Below are positions 17,831 through 29,217 of a stretch of DNA of 64,000 bases, piece after piece. The notes beneath the pieces are model-generated. The model saw only the letters and a program-made list of their open reading frames with translations, was not told where the DNA came from and did not search any database. Position 1 is the stretch's first letter, and every line of letters begins with the position of its first letter. The translations under genes and the position numbers were made by a program. Source of the DNA: Enterovirga sp964242715 (GTDB lineage Bacteria > Pseudomonadota > Alphaproteobacteria > Rhizobiales > Beijerinckiaceae); contig NZ_CAXTAZ010000002.1 of NCBI RefSeq assembly GCF_964242715.1, positions 124,001 to 188,000 of the forward strand, given 5' to 3'.

Positions 17831-19051
17831 ATGACAGGCGACAGGTTCGAGGTGGCCGTGGTCGGAGCAGGTCCGGTCGGTCTCGCGGCCGCCCTCGCCT
17901 TCGCGCAGGCCGGGCTCGCCACCTGCCTGGTCGGCCCCGAACCGGAGCGCCGCGACGGCCGCACCGCCGCCCTTCTCGGACCATCGGTGGATCTGCTGCG
18001 CGATATCGAAATCTGGCCGGCCCTCGCCGAAGCGTCGGGCCCGCTCCGGGTGCTGCGGATCGTGGACGACACCGGCAGCCTGTTCCGGCCGCCGCCGGTC
18101 TCGTTCCGGGCGGACGAGATCGGGCTCGAGGCCTTCGGCTGGAATGTCGAGAATGCGAGGCTCGCCGGGATCCTGGCCGATGCCGCACGCGCGCAATCCG
18201 GGCTGACCTGGTCGACGGCGCTCGTCGGCGGCTTCGAGACGGACGACCTCGCTCATCTCTCCTGCCTCGACGGCTCGCGCATCGCGGCGTCGCTCGTCGT
18301 GGCCGCGGACGGGCGGCACTCGCGTGTCCGCGAGGCCGCCGGCATCACGACGTCCGAGCGCAGCTACCGCCAATCGGCCTTCACGACCATCCTCCGCCAC
18401 GAGCGCCCGCATGGCGACGCGTCGACCGAGTTCCACACCGGCAGCGGGCCCTTCACGCTCGTGCCGCTCCCGGGTCGGCGCTCGAGCCTCGTCTGGGTCA
18501 CCCTCCCTCGCCACGCCGAGCGGCTGATGGGTGCGAGCGATGCCGATCTCGCATTCGCCGTGGAGGCAGCGGCGGCCTCGCTCCTCGGCACGATGACGGT
18601 CGCCGGCCCACGCGGCACGGTCCCGCTCTCCACCATGTCGGTGTCGGGCTATGTCGGGCCGAGGCTCGCCCTAGCCGGCGAGGCCGCGCATGTGCTGCCG
18701 CCAATCGGCGCCCAGGGCCTCAATCTCGGGCTGGCCGACGTGGCCGCGCTCGTCCGGATGCTCACCGCTTCCCGGGCCGAGGGCATCGACGTCGGTGCCG
18801 AGGCCGGGCTCGCCCGCTACGCGCGCGAGCGCCAGAACGACGTCCGGCTCCGCTCGGTCGCGGTCGATGGCCTGAACCGCTCCCTGCTGGCCGGCTTCGC
18901 ACCGATCGACGCCGCCCGCGGGATCGGCCTCGGGCTTCTCGGCGGGATCGGCCCTCTGCGGCGCGCCGTGATGCGGGCCGGCCTCGCAGGCGGGGTTTCG
19001 CACCCTGGCGTCAGCCGCGGAAGAGCATCTGCGGGATCGTCCCGGTCCTGA
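17831..19051 (+). CDS. FAD-dependent monooxygenase, UbiH/UbiF/COQ6 family
   Basis: About 406 residues. The FAD-binding dinucleotide fold EVAVVGAGPVGLAAALAFAQAGLATCLVG is at the N-terminus, the GXAALL-type Arg loop DGRTAALLGPSVDLL follows, and the second FAD motif is GPRLALAGEAAHVLPPIGAQGLNLGLADVAAL (about residues 280-310). Members hydroxylate the ubiquinone ring, which is the likely but unproven role. The start could be ATG 17804 or 17831; the second begins directly at the fold. Its 3' end overlaps the convergent AEC gene by 41 bases. Confidence 0.9.
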   Translation: MTGDRFEVAVVGAGPVGLAAALAFAQAGLATCLVGPEPERRDGRTAALLGPSVDLLRDIEIWPALAEASGPLRVLRIVDDTGSLFRPPPVSFRADEIGLEAFGWNVENARLAGILADAARAQSGLTWSTALVGGFETDDLAHLSCLDGSRIAASLVVAADGRHSRVREAAGITTSERSYRQSAFTTILRHERPHGDASTEFHTGSGPFTLVPLPGRRSSLVWVTLPRHAERLMGASDADLAFAVEAAAASLLGTMTVAGPRGTVPLSTMSVSGYVGPRLALAGEAAHVLPPIGAQGLNLGLADVAALVRMLTASRAEGIDVGAEAGLARYARERQNDVRLRSVAVDGLNRSLLAGFAPIDAARGIGLGLLGGIGPLRRAVMRAGLAGGVSHPGVSRGRASAGSSRS

Positions 19052-19982
19052 ACAGCCAGAGGAGCAGCGTCAGGGTCACCATCGAGGCGATCGTCCCGAC
19101 CAGCACGCAGGCCGAGGCCCGCTCCGTGCCGGCACGGTATTGGGAGGCGAGCACGAAGATGTTGAGCGCCGGCGGCAGCGCTGCCATTACCACGGCCGCC
19201 TGAACCCAGATCGGGTCGAACCCGCCAACGGCCGAGAGGCCGATCCAGACCGCGAGGGGGTGGAGGATCAGCTTCACGACCACGAGTGCGCTCACCGCGC
19301 CCGCGATCCGGCCGACCGGCTGCAGCGCGACGCTGACGCCGAGCAGGAACAGGGCGCAGGGCGCCGAGGCGCCGGAGAGCCAGGTGATCATCTGGTCCAG
19401 CGCCTGGGGCAGCTGCCATCGCGCGAGGCTCGCGAGCAGGCCCGCTGCCGTCGCGAGGAGGAAGGGGTGAAGCGTCACCTTTCGGACGACGTCGAGGGCG
19501 GCCTCGATCGGGCGCCGCCGTTCGATGCCGCCGAGCGACATCAGCGCGGGCACGGCCGTGAACAGGAAGATCGTGTCGAACACGAAGATCAGCGCAACCG
19601 GCGCGCTGGCCGAGGGGCCGAGGAACGACATGACGAGCGGCGGGCCCATATAGCCGATGTTGGAATAGGAGCCCGCGACCCCGCTGATGACGTTCTCAGG
19701 CAGGCGACGCGAGCCGGCGCGCCCGACCGCGAAGGCGAGCGCGAAGGCCGTCGCCGTCGAGAGCGTCGTGATTCCGACGAAAGCCCAATTCGCGATCTCC
19801 GCGATCGGCTTATCCGAGAGCAGCCGGAAGAAGAGGGACGGCAGCGCCAGATAGAGCAGGAAGAATTGCATCCAGCTGAGCCCGATCGCCGGAAGCCCGG
19901 CAAGGCGGGCCGAGGCGATGCCGAGGCCGATCAGCCCGAAGAAGGGCGCGAGCAGGCTGAAGAGACCGACGAGATCGGACAA
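19011..19982 (-). CDS. AEC family transporter (auxin efflux carrier / malonate permease type)
   Basis: About 323 residues with some ten membrane helices, matching the AEC/malonate transporter family: LLAPFFGLIGLGIASARLAGLP at the start, the GSYSNIGYMGPPLVMSFLG motif in the middle, and LHPFLLATAAGLL and ALPPALNIFVLASQY in the second half. I place the start at TTG 19982, where homology begins; the frame stays open to an ATG at 20129 but the added residues are polar and unlike the family. Substrate not predictable. Confidence 0.85.
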   Translation of the reverse strand: MSDLVGLFSLLAPFFGLIGLGIASARLAGLPAIGLSWMQFFLLYLALPSLFFRLLSDKPIAEIANWAFVGITTLSTATAFALAFAVGRAGSRRLPENVISGVAGSYSNIGYMGPPLVMSFLGPSASAPVALIFVFDTIFLFTAVPALMSLGGIERRRPIEAALDVVRKVTLHPFLLATAAGLLASLARWQLPQALDQMITWLSGASAPCALFLLGVSVALQPVGRIAGAVSALVVVKLILHPLAVWIGLSAVGGFDPIWVQAAVVMAALPPALNIFVLASQYRAGTERASACVLVGTIASMVTLTLLLWLFRTGTIPQMLFRG

Positions 19983-20168
19983 CGGCTCGTCCAGGTGGGA
20001 AGCCCGGCTTCTCGCAATCGGCGGTCCCGCGCGCAACCCTGCCGGTAGCCGGAGAAGGGCCGAAATCCCGCGGATCTCGCCGACCTCATCGAGGCAAAGA
20101 CGACCGCTCGGAAGCGGTGTGATCGGCACGGTCTTCCGGCGCGGCTCCGCGTTGGCTATATCACCGGC

Positions 20169-20510
20169 ATGTCAGAGAACAGGACGCTACGAGAGGCGAA
20201 ATTCGCGCTCGGCCAGGTGGTGCGCCACCGGCTCTACCCCTTCCGGGGCGTGATCTTCGATGTCGACCCGGTCTTCGCCAATACCGAGGATTGGTGGCTC
20301 GCGATCCCGGCCGACATGCGACCAGCGAAGGATCAGCCATTCTACCACCTGCTCGCCGAGAACCAGGAGAGCGAATACATCGCCTATGTCTCGGAACAGA
20401 ACCTGCTGCCGGACACGACCGGCACCCCGCTCCGCCACCCGCAGATCGGTGAGATTTTCGACCGCTCGAAGGACGGCTCCTACCAGCGCCGCTCCGGCAC
20501 GTCACACTGA
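20169..20510 (+). CDS. hspQ: Heat shock protein HspQ (hemimethylated DNA-binding family)
   Basis: 113-residue protein matching HspQ/YccV: FALGQVVRHRLYPFRGVIFDVDPVFANTEDWW, then QPFYHLLAENQESEYIAYVSEQNLLPD. HspQ acts in E. coli as a specificity factor for the Lon protease. It stands alone, divergent from the AEC gene. Confidence 0.93.
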   Translation: MSENRTLREAKFALGQVVRHRLYPFRGVIFDVDPVFANTEDWWLAIPADMRPAKDQPFYHLLAENQESEYIAYVSEQNLLPDTTGTPLRHPQIGEIFDRSKDGSYQRRSGTSH

Positions 20511-20555
20511 ATCGCTTCAGCCGGGACCACGTCCCGACCGAAGCGTGTGGCTCCC

Positions 20556-21350
20556 TTACGGTCGCGCGGGTGTCGGGACCGGCGGAGCGCCCGCCGTGCC
20601 CGGAGCCGGCGTTCCCGCACCGGCCTGACCCTGCGCTTCGAGACGCTTGCGCAGCTCTTCGCTGCGCTTCTCGAGCTCTTCCTGAAGCCGCTTCTGCTGG
20701 TCTTCCAGCACCTTCGGATCGATCGGCGCGCCGTCGAAGGCCTTGCCGAACCCGGCGAGCGGGACCTGGAACGTCACCTCGCGCCCGACCTGGTTCTGCA
20801 CGCTGACATTGATGTTGGTGCCGCGCTTCATCGCGGTCACGGTCTCGTCCTTCAGGCTCGTCGTCTCGGCGAAGCACCCGTTCGGGAAGCACACCGTGTA
20901 GTTGCCGGCGGCGGCCGTACCCTGGTCGACGGCGAAGCGGATGCCGGGCCTCAGGAGGAGGCCGAGCGGCATCAGGAAGCGGACGACCTTAGAGCCGTTC
21001 TGGCCCTTCACGTCGTAGACGGCGGCCGCCAGGACCGGCTGGCCCTGGTCGGACACGAAGTCGCGCGTCGTGTAGCAGATCTCGGTGCCGCTATTCGGGT
21101 CCTTGCCGCAGACCTTGGTCCATTCGGCCTGCGAGGGCTCGGCCTTCACCTGCACGAGCATAGGCCCGGTATTCTGGGCCTGCTGTCCCGGCTGCGCGGG
21201 CGCGGGAGCGGCCGGGGCTGCGGGCGCCGGCTCCGCGGGCTTGCGCTCGCGCTCGCGCCGGGTTTGCGCGTCGGCTCCTCCGCAAGCCGCGATTCCGATC
21301 GCGATGGCGAGCGGCGCTGCCACCCAAGCGAGGCGAGTCGCTGAAGACAT
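20556..21350 (-). CDS. Invasion-associated locus B (IalB) family protein
   Basis: 264-residue exported protein. The N-terminus MSSATRLAWVAAPLAIAIGIAACGGADAQT is a signal peptide; the IAACGG sequence could be a lipobox-like site, so a lipoprotein is possible. A Pro/Ala-rich linker (about residues 38-60) leads to the IalB domain (about 65-205: WTKVCGKDPNSGTEICYTTRDF, paired cysteines, NYTVCFPNGCFAE). A coiled-coil of RLQEELEKRSEELRKRLEAQ type follows near 225-245, then a Pro/Ala tail. IalB proteins are periplasmic and common in Rhizobiales; the biochemical role is unknown. Confidence 0.88.
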   Translation of the reverse strand: MSSATRLAWVAAPLAIAIGIAACGGADAQTRRERERKPAEPAPAAPAAPAPAQPGQQAQNTGPMLVQVKAEPSQAEWTKVCGKDPNSGTEICYTTRDFVSDQGQPVLAAAVYDVKGQNGSKVVRFLMPLGLLLRPGIRFAVDQGTAAAGNYTVCFPNGCFAETTSLKDETVTAMKRGTNINVSVQNQVGREVTFQVPLAGFGKAFDGAPIDPKVLEDQQKRLQEELEKRSEELRKRLEAQGQAGAGTPAPGTAGAPPVPTPARP

Positions 21351-21589
21351 TCATTGATCCTTATGGTCGATTGCCGGTGCAGCTGAAGCCGCGACGTCAC
21401 CAGGCGCGCCGGTTGCTTTGGGCGGGCGAATGAGGCGAACGCAAGGCCAGCCCGGACCCTACGCGCATAATCCCGTCGTGGCCAGCCCGGACGCCCTTCC
21501 GCCTTAAACGCTAGGAGCTCGGAACGGCCGCTTAAGCCCCGGCGAGCGAGGATGCCCGGCCCTGCGAATCGGCAGGTTTCGGGCCCAGG

Positions 21590-22703
21590 ATGCTCCGCTC
21601 CGCCCTCCGTCCCATGCCGTGCCGCGACGCCCTCCCCTCCCGCGATCGCGGCGGATCGCTGGCCGGCGTGCTCGACACGATGGCCGCGCTCGACCCGCAG
21701 GCAGCCTTCCTGCGGGACGGAGCGGGTCGCGAGCGCTGGAGCGGGCGAGCCCCCGCCACCCTCACCCGGGCCGAAGCGGCCGCCTCGGTCGGGCGCGTGG
21801 CCGGACGCCTGGCCGGCCTCGGCCTCGCGCCACGCAGCGCGGTCGGCATCTGCCTTCCGGGCGGGACGGAGGCCTGCGTCTCGATCCTGGCCGCCGAAGC
21901 GGCCGGCCTCGTCCCGGTGCTGCTGCCGATCTCGGCCCGGGAAGGCCAGATCAATCGGCTCCTGGAAATCGCCGACGTCCGGGCGGTGATCACGCAGACG
22001 AGGGTCGGGCCGCTCAGGCCGGCCGAGATGTTGTGCGGCATCGCGGCCCGTCGCTTCCGCCTCCGCTTTCTCCTCGCCTACGGGCCGGACGTTCCCGACG
22101 GATGGGTCGATCTCGATCTCCCCTGCGCCACGGCGCCAGCCGGGCCCGCCATCGCAGCGGCATCCGGCATCGTCACCTTCGACGGCGAGGGGCGAGGCGG
22201 CGCGCCCGGTCGCCCTCGCGCGCACGTCCTGGCTCGTCGCCGCCGCCCTCATCCTGGCCGAGACCCGCTGGCGGCCCGGCGACACCATCCTCAGCCTCCT
22301 CGCCCCGGACGACCTCAAGGGCCTCGCGACCGGCCCCCTCGCCGCCCTCGCCTCGGGCGCCGCCTGCGAGCTGCACGGCCTCTTCGAACCCTCGCACCTC
22401 GCCGCCGCGCTTGCCGGGCGGGACCGCATGCATCTCGTCCTGCCGGGCTGGACCGAACGCGCCGTGGCCGCGACCGGCCTCGCCCAAAACGCCGCCTCCA
22501 TCCTCTACGTCCACGCCTCCCCGGACGCTGTCCCGGCGAGCGGGCCGCCGCCGCGGCCGGGCCCCCGCATCCTCGACGCGGTCGCGCTCGGCGAAACGGC
22601 CCTCGTCGCCGCCAAACGCGACCCGGACGGCCGCCCCTCGCTCGACCTGTCGGCTGCTGCTGATCCGGGCGGCGGAGTTCCGGCGGCGCGCCGCAACGGG
22701 TGA
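21590..22703 (+). pseudogene. AMP-binding (acyl-CoA synthetase-like) enzyme, frameshifted and truncated
   Basis: Residues 1-200 in the first frame read as the N-terminal part of an ANL-superfamily adenylating enzyme (LTRAEAAASVGRVAGRLAGLGLAPRSAVGICLPGG, EACVSILAAEAAGLVPVLLPIS). Near 22195, after SGIVTFDGEG, the sense passes to the next frame, which goes on as ARPVALARTSWLVAAALILAETRW and ends at 22703. One frameshift is thus needed, and even joined the product (about 370 residues) is short and lacks a recognisable C-terminal lysine domain. A divergent functional protein cannot be excluded if the shift is a sequencing error. Confidence 0.65.
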
Positions 22704-22917
22704 TCGGATCGCCGTTCACGGTGTCGAGCCGGGACGTCGGGCACGCGCCGTCGGTCCGGGTCACGCCCGGTCGCCGGCTCGGCGTCGCTCAAAGGCTCAA
22801 AGAACTGGTCGAGGGGGCGCGGGACGCCGGGACGCTCGATCTTTGTTGTTGGAGAGCCTCTCGGCGCCCCGCGCGCGGCGGTTTCGGACCGGGCCTTCCA
22901 GACTTCGGCACGGCGCC

Positions 22918-23187
22918 ACGAGCAGCTCGGGCGCCTACGACCCGACCCCGGGCCTCGCGAAGATCACCGCGCCCTTGCTGGCCATCGACGCCGCCGGCGA
23001 CGAGCGCAACCCGCCCATCACCGGCCTCACCGAACAGGCGATCGGGCGGATCAAGGGAGCGCGGCTGCTGCTCCTGCCGGCTGGGCCGGAGAGCCGGGGG
23101 CATGGCAGCGGGGGGTTGGCGAAGCTGTATGCGAAGGAGCTGGGGGCGTGGCTGGACGGCGTGCCGAGAAGGGCGGTGGCGCAGTGA
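22918..23187 (+). pseudogene. Decayed 3' end of a MetX-like alpha/beta hydrolase, copy 1
   Basis: The frame from SSGAYDPTPGLAKITAPLLAID to the stop at 23187 matches the last 85 or so residues of homoserine O-acetyltransferase-like hydrolases, including the acid-residue loop DERNPPITG and the catalytic His of ESRGHGSGG. Nothing upstream supplies the nucleophile domain, so this is a fragment. It is about 240 bp of direct repeat with the copy at 23779-24020, offset 855 bp. Confidence 0.7.
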
Positions 23188-23639
23188 GGAGGAGGCGCGA
23201 CCCGCTCGGGCCAGCGCCGCGCGGGCATGCGAAATCTCCCGCTCGCCGGATCGGCGGAGGGTGGCGCGGGAGGTCGGGCTGCCCGCTCCGACGGCGGGTC
23301 GGAAGCCGGCTGAACGGATGTCGGAACCGTCGGGCGAACACGCCCGGACCTCCCGCGCGCGGTGTTGGAGGCTCTATGTCGGCGAACCCCCGGAGGAGAC
23401 ACATCCCTTTCGGGACTGATCTTCCTATCCTCCGCTGGTGGCCTGTCCGGGGCCGAGGCCCCGGATCCTGGGATCGCCAGGGCCGGGATTGCCGATTTGC
23501 GCCGCCCTGCGGCTCCGGGGCGTGACGCCGGACCCGAAAGGCCACCGCTCCCCACCCGCGCGAGCCACGCTGCGCACACGCCCCTCCCCGGGTGGAGACG
23601 GGGCGATATAGGCTTATGGTCCTATCTTTGTCAAGACGT
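23188..23639. other. Gene-free stretch between two hydrolase remnants
   Basis: Roughly 450 GC-rich bases with no convincing reading frame. They lie inside the 855-bp offset separating the two direct-repeat copies and are probably debris of the duplicated or deleted gene; no transposase remnant was recognised. Confidence 0.5.
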
Positions 23640-24045
23640 GTTCTCGCCGGCCACCAACGGCGGCGACATCGCGGACCAGCTCGCCGTCCCGACCCGCGAA
23701 GCCGCCGACAAGCTCGTCGACGACCGCCTCGCCGCCCCCTTCACGGCCGACGCCAACGACTTCATCTACGCCTGGGAAAGCTCGGGCGCCTACGACCCGA
23801 CGCCGGGGCTGGCCAAGATCACCGCGCCCCTGCTGGCCATCAACGCCGCCGACGACAAGCGCAACCCGCCCATCACCGGGCTCACGGAGCAGGCGATCGG
23901 GCGGATCAAGGGGGCGCGGCTGCTGCTGATCCCGGCCGGGCCGGAGAGCCGCGGGCATGGGAGTGGGGGATTGGCGAAGCTGTATGCGCGGGAGTTGGGG
24001 GCGTGGTTGGCGGGCGTGCCAGGAGGGCTGGGGAATAGGCGGTTA
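23640..24045 (+). pseudogene. Decayed 3' end of a MetX-like alpha/beta hydrolase, copy 2
   Basis: A longer version of copy 1: from about VFSPATNGGDIADQL through PTREAADKLVDDRLAAPF and NDFIYAWESSGAYDPTPGLAKI to the GHGSGG His motif, about 130 residues, equal to the C-terminal third of a MetX-like hydrolase of about 350 residues. The nucleophile elbow is missing. Beyond about 24045 the frame runs on to 24165 through lower-GC DNA with unrelated sequence, marking the left edge of the neighbouring islet. Confidence 0.7.
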
Positions 24046-24095
24046 ACGTCGCGAACCCTGCTCAAGCCAACTAAGGACGTCCTTGTGTTTGGCGT

Positions 24096-24655
24096 TCAGC
24101 TTGCGGACCTTCCAGCTGAGAGCATCAACAATGACCACAGAAGCGTAACTCCCAGGAGGATCTGAGACGGCAGATCCCACAACTCGTAGGGCCAACCCGG
24201 CGACGCTCGGGACGCGAGAAAGATCCAAATCAGAAAGGTGAAGTCGCTCAGCGCAATCGCCAAGGTTGATAGCGAGAAACGCCCCGGATTCCAAACACAG
24301 CGCCGTTTGTCGGCAGTCTCAGCACCAAAAATAGATCGACGCCGAGGAAACCCTCCTGATGCCGCCTCAACTTCTTCTCCCAAGCCTCCTGCCAGTATTT
24401 ATTACCACGGTTCCCGAGAGTCCAAGCCAGACTGCAAACAATACCAAAGCATGAAACAGCAAAACGCAATAGTCTCTGATCGTGATCCTTGAGGGTCGCG
24501 TATGCTACAAATGACGCAGCGATAAACGTCCAAAAGAAAGTCGAGCGCTTCCAGAACAGCTCGATCTCGAACTTACGAACATCACCAGCTATATCAAGCA
24601 ACTTTTCCTGCCTAAATCGCTCGATCTTGTCAGGATGATCGTCCTCAGCTGGCAT
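24096..24655 (-). pseudogene. Small membrane protein, RipA-family-like, frameshifted
   Basis: The first frame (24655 down to about 24270) gives a charged N-terminus, then FEIELFWKRSTFFWTFIAASFVAYATL and VSCFGIVCSLAWTLGNRGNKYWQEAWEKKL, which resembles the RipA-type octameric membrane proteins (my recollection of that family; moderate certainty). After FGIRGVSRY the meaningful sequence continues one frame over as SLSTLAIALSDFTFLIWIFLAS and a last helix ending at 24096. One base appears to be lost near 24270. Rejoined, the protein has about 185 residues and four helices. It is third in the DUF5343-HEPN operon. Confidence 0.6.
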
Positions 24656-24698
24656 ATAAAAACCTCCGCTGTATTTGCGTCGTCGCTGCCAGGTGTTA

Positions 24699-25292
24699 CT
24701 AAAATCCTACCTGCTTGCTCCAATCAGAAACATACATCTCTATCCGCTCAAACTCGTTGTCGAGCAAATTACGATTATGAGCGACGAAATTCCTTGCTTT
24801 CTCTAATTCTTCGAATCTTTGCTTCAGCCAGTGCTGAGATGGCACCAAATCCTCAAAAACCGTCCAATTTTGAGCAATGATATCTGCTAAGTGCCCAAAG
24901 TCGACGTAGTGTATTAAGGGTGCGGGAGCACCCTCGAGCCAGGAATTTTTCTCGAACGAAATTTTTCGAGCCTCGGCATATTTCTTTACAGAAGCAGGAA
25001 CGCAGCTGTTCCACCAGTCAACACCGCGGTTCTCCAACAATCTCGCTATTATCAACTCTCGAACACTATTCTCGAATCCATACAATGTGGCATAAAGTCT
25101 TGCCATTCGTAGCGCCGGCCCTCTCAAAGCAATGCTGAATGGGGCAAGCACCTCTCGCATGAGGTCGTGCTCCGATGCCTCGACTGGTACTCCAATGTTG
25201 ATGCCCGCAGCGCGAAACCGTTCGCACTCAGCATCGAACAACAACCCCTTAAACACGAACTCGCGGACCTGACGAGCGGGAGCATCAGGCAT
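24699..25292 (-). CDS. Swt1-type HEPN domain protein (putative ribonuclease toxin)
   Basis: 197 residues, all-alpha. The C-terminal half matches the Swt1 HEPN family: MARLYATLYGFENSVRELI, VDWWNSCVP, YAEARK, NSWLEG, IHYVDFGHLADIIAQNW, then LEKARNFVAHNR. The last part holds the HEPN catalytic motif R-N-x3-H (Arg167, Asn168, His172), which in active HEPN proteins cuts RNA. Start ATG 25292 follows GAGGAG and overlaps the stop of the DUF5343 gene by eight bases (ATGCCTGA), so the two are translationally coupled. A role in toxin-antitoxin or phage defence is inferred from the family and context. Confidence 0.8.
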   Translation of the reverse strand: MPDAPARQVREFVFKGLLFDAECERFRAAGINIGVPVEASEHDLMREVLAPFSIALRGPALRMARLYATLYGFENSVRELIIARLLENRGVDWWNSCVPASVKKYAEARKISFEKNSWLEGAPAPLIHYVDFGHLADIIAQNWTVFEDLVPSQHWLKQRFEELEKARNFVAHNRNLLDNEFERIEMYVSDWSKQVGF

Positions 25293-25920
25293 TAAATAGC
25301 TCCTCACGCATGGCGCGGAATATAGCCCGAAAGACCTCGACATCCTTTGTTGCCGGCAGCTGAACCTCGAAGCGGTAGGTGAGCGGGAGCACTCCGCTTA
25401 GAAGGCCGGTGTTCGCCGTCGCCGGTTTCGCCGCGCTCGCTTCGGAAGAAATGCTCGCATCTGCGATGTCTTTCACGGCGAACTCGGAAGGAGTCTCGGG
25501 CACTTTTAAGTCGGCGAGCGCGAGAAGACCCAGAAACGTCCTCGCCTGCGCCTCCGCTACCACATCGGATGAATCGTGCAGAGACTTGAACCGTCCAATG
25601 ATAGCATCGCGATCACTTCGCGAGATGTTCTCATTGATAACAATGAGGTCGGGATAGGCCTCCCTAAGAGCTTGTGCCATGACGGCTCGAGATCGAGCCC
25701 CGTCACGGTAGTCTTGATAGCGCTGTGTTGGTGAGCCGTCGGGCGTTAGGAAACCAAGGTCTTTGAGGAGCGGGATGATGCCACGATCATTACTGGAGGC
25801 GAAACCGATTGCTTTTAGGTGATCGTTGTTAAACTTTTCTGGCGGTACGCCGTGCTGAATCTTCTGCATGACCCCGGGCAGATTTTTTGTTGAAGCGAGA
25901 TATCGGTTTGTTGTTGGCAC
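25285..25920 (-). CDS. DUF5343 domain protein
   Basis: 211 residues, starting at GTG 25920 behind AGAGG. The N-terminal 130 residues match DUF5343: RYLASTKNLPGVMQKIQHGVPPEKF, then FASSNDRGIIPLLKDLGFLTPDGSPTQRYQDYRD, which looks like a winged-helix-type unit, then SRAVMAQALREAYPDL. A low-complexity Ala/Ser linker (about 145-165) leads to a short beta-alpha C-terminus (YRFEVQLPATKDVEVFRAIFRAMREELF). Function unknown. It lies 43 bases after the uvrA stop on the same strand and opens the islet operon; by position it could control or neutralise the HEPN protein (inference). Confidence 0.85.
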   Translation of the reverse strand: MPTTNRYLASTKNLPGVMQKIQHGVPPEKFNNDHLKAIGFASSNDRGIIPLLKDLGFLTPDGSPTQRYQDYRDGARSRAVMAQALREAYPDLIVINENISRSDRDAIIGRFKSLHDSSDVVAEAQARTFLGLLALADLKVPETPSEFAVKDIADASISSEASAAKPATANTGLLSGVLPLTYRFEVQLPATKDVEVFRAIFRAMREELFNA

Positions 25921-25963
25921 GGGGCACCTCTGGTTGCATGTTGACCGATTCTCATTCCTCCCG

Positions 25964-29047
<3,084 letters not shown>

Positions 29048-29217
29048 GGGCGTCCGGCGGCCGCGGGCGCGGCGAGGGTCCAGGATCGGCAGAGATAGGC
29101 ACGCGCCCGCCCGAGCACAAAGCGGACTGTCTTCTCAGATTAGAACAGAACGCGTACGAGTCGCAACGCCGGCAGGGTCCAGCGAGGGCTCCGGGCCGGG
29201 CCGACAGGGAGTCCGGG

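Larger units (their letters stand above)
24040..25960. other. Lower-GC accessory islet
   Basis: Base composition falls from roughly 68-70 percent to about 50 percent G+C by eye, with A/T-rich codons (for example TTAAATAG around 25291). The islet carries three minus-strand genes (DUF5343, HEPN, membrane protein) between a hydrolase remnant and the uvrA stop. No integrase, tRNA target or terminal repeats were found. Composition and cargo suggest acquisition by transfer. Confidence 0.7.

Noticed and set aside
22173..22764. Minus-strand frames opposite the AMP-binding pseudogene
   Set aside because: Arg/Gly-rich with no recognisable domain; shadows of GC-rich coding DNA.
23362..24165. A single 267-residue gene across the second hydrolase remnant
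   Set aside because: Only residues from about 23640 to 24045 resemble a protein family; the 5' part is non-coding-like and the 3' part is translated islet DNA, so it is treated as a remnant.
29143..29151. GAAC-A-GAAC upstream of uvrA, as a possible LexA (SOS) box
   Set aside because: The alphaproteobacterial SOS box is GTTC-N7-GTTC; here the two units are one base apart, so the spacing is wrong and no other pair fits.
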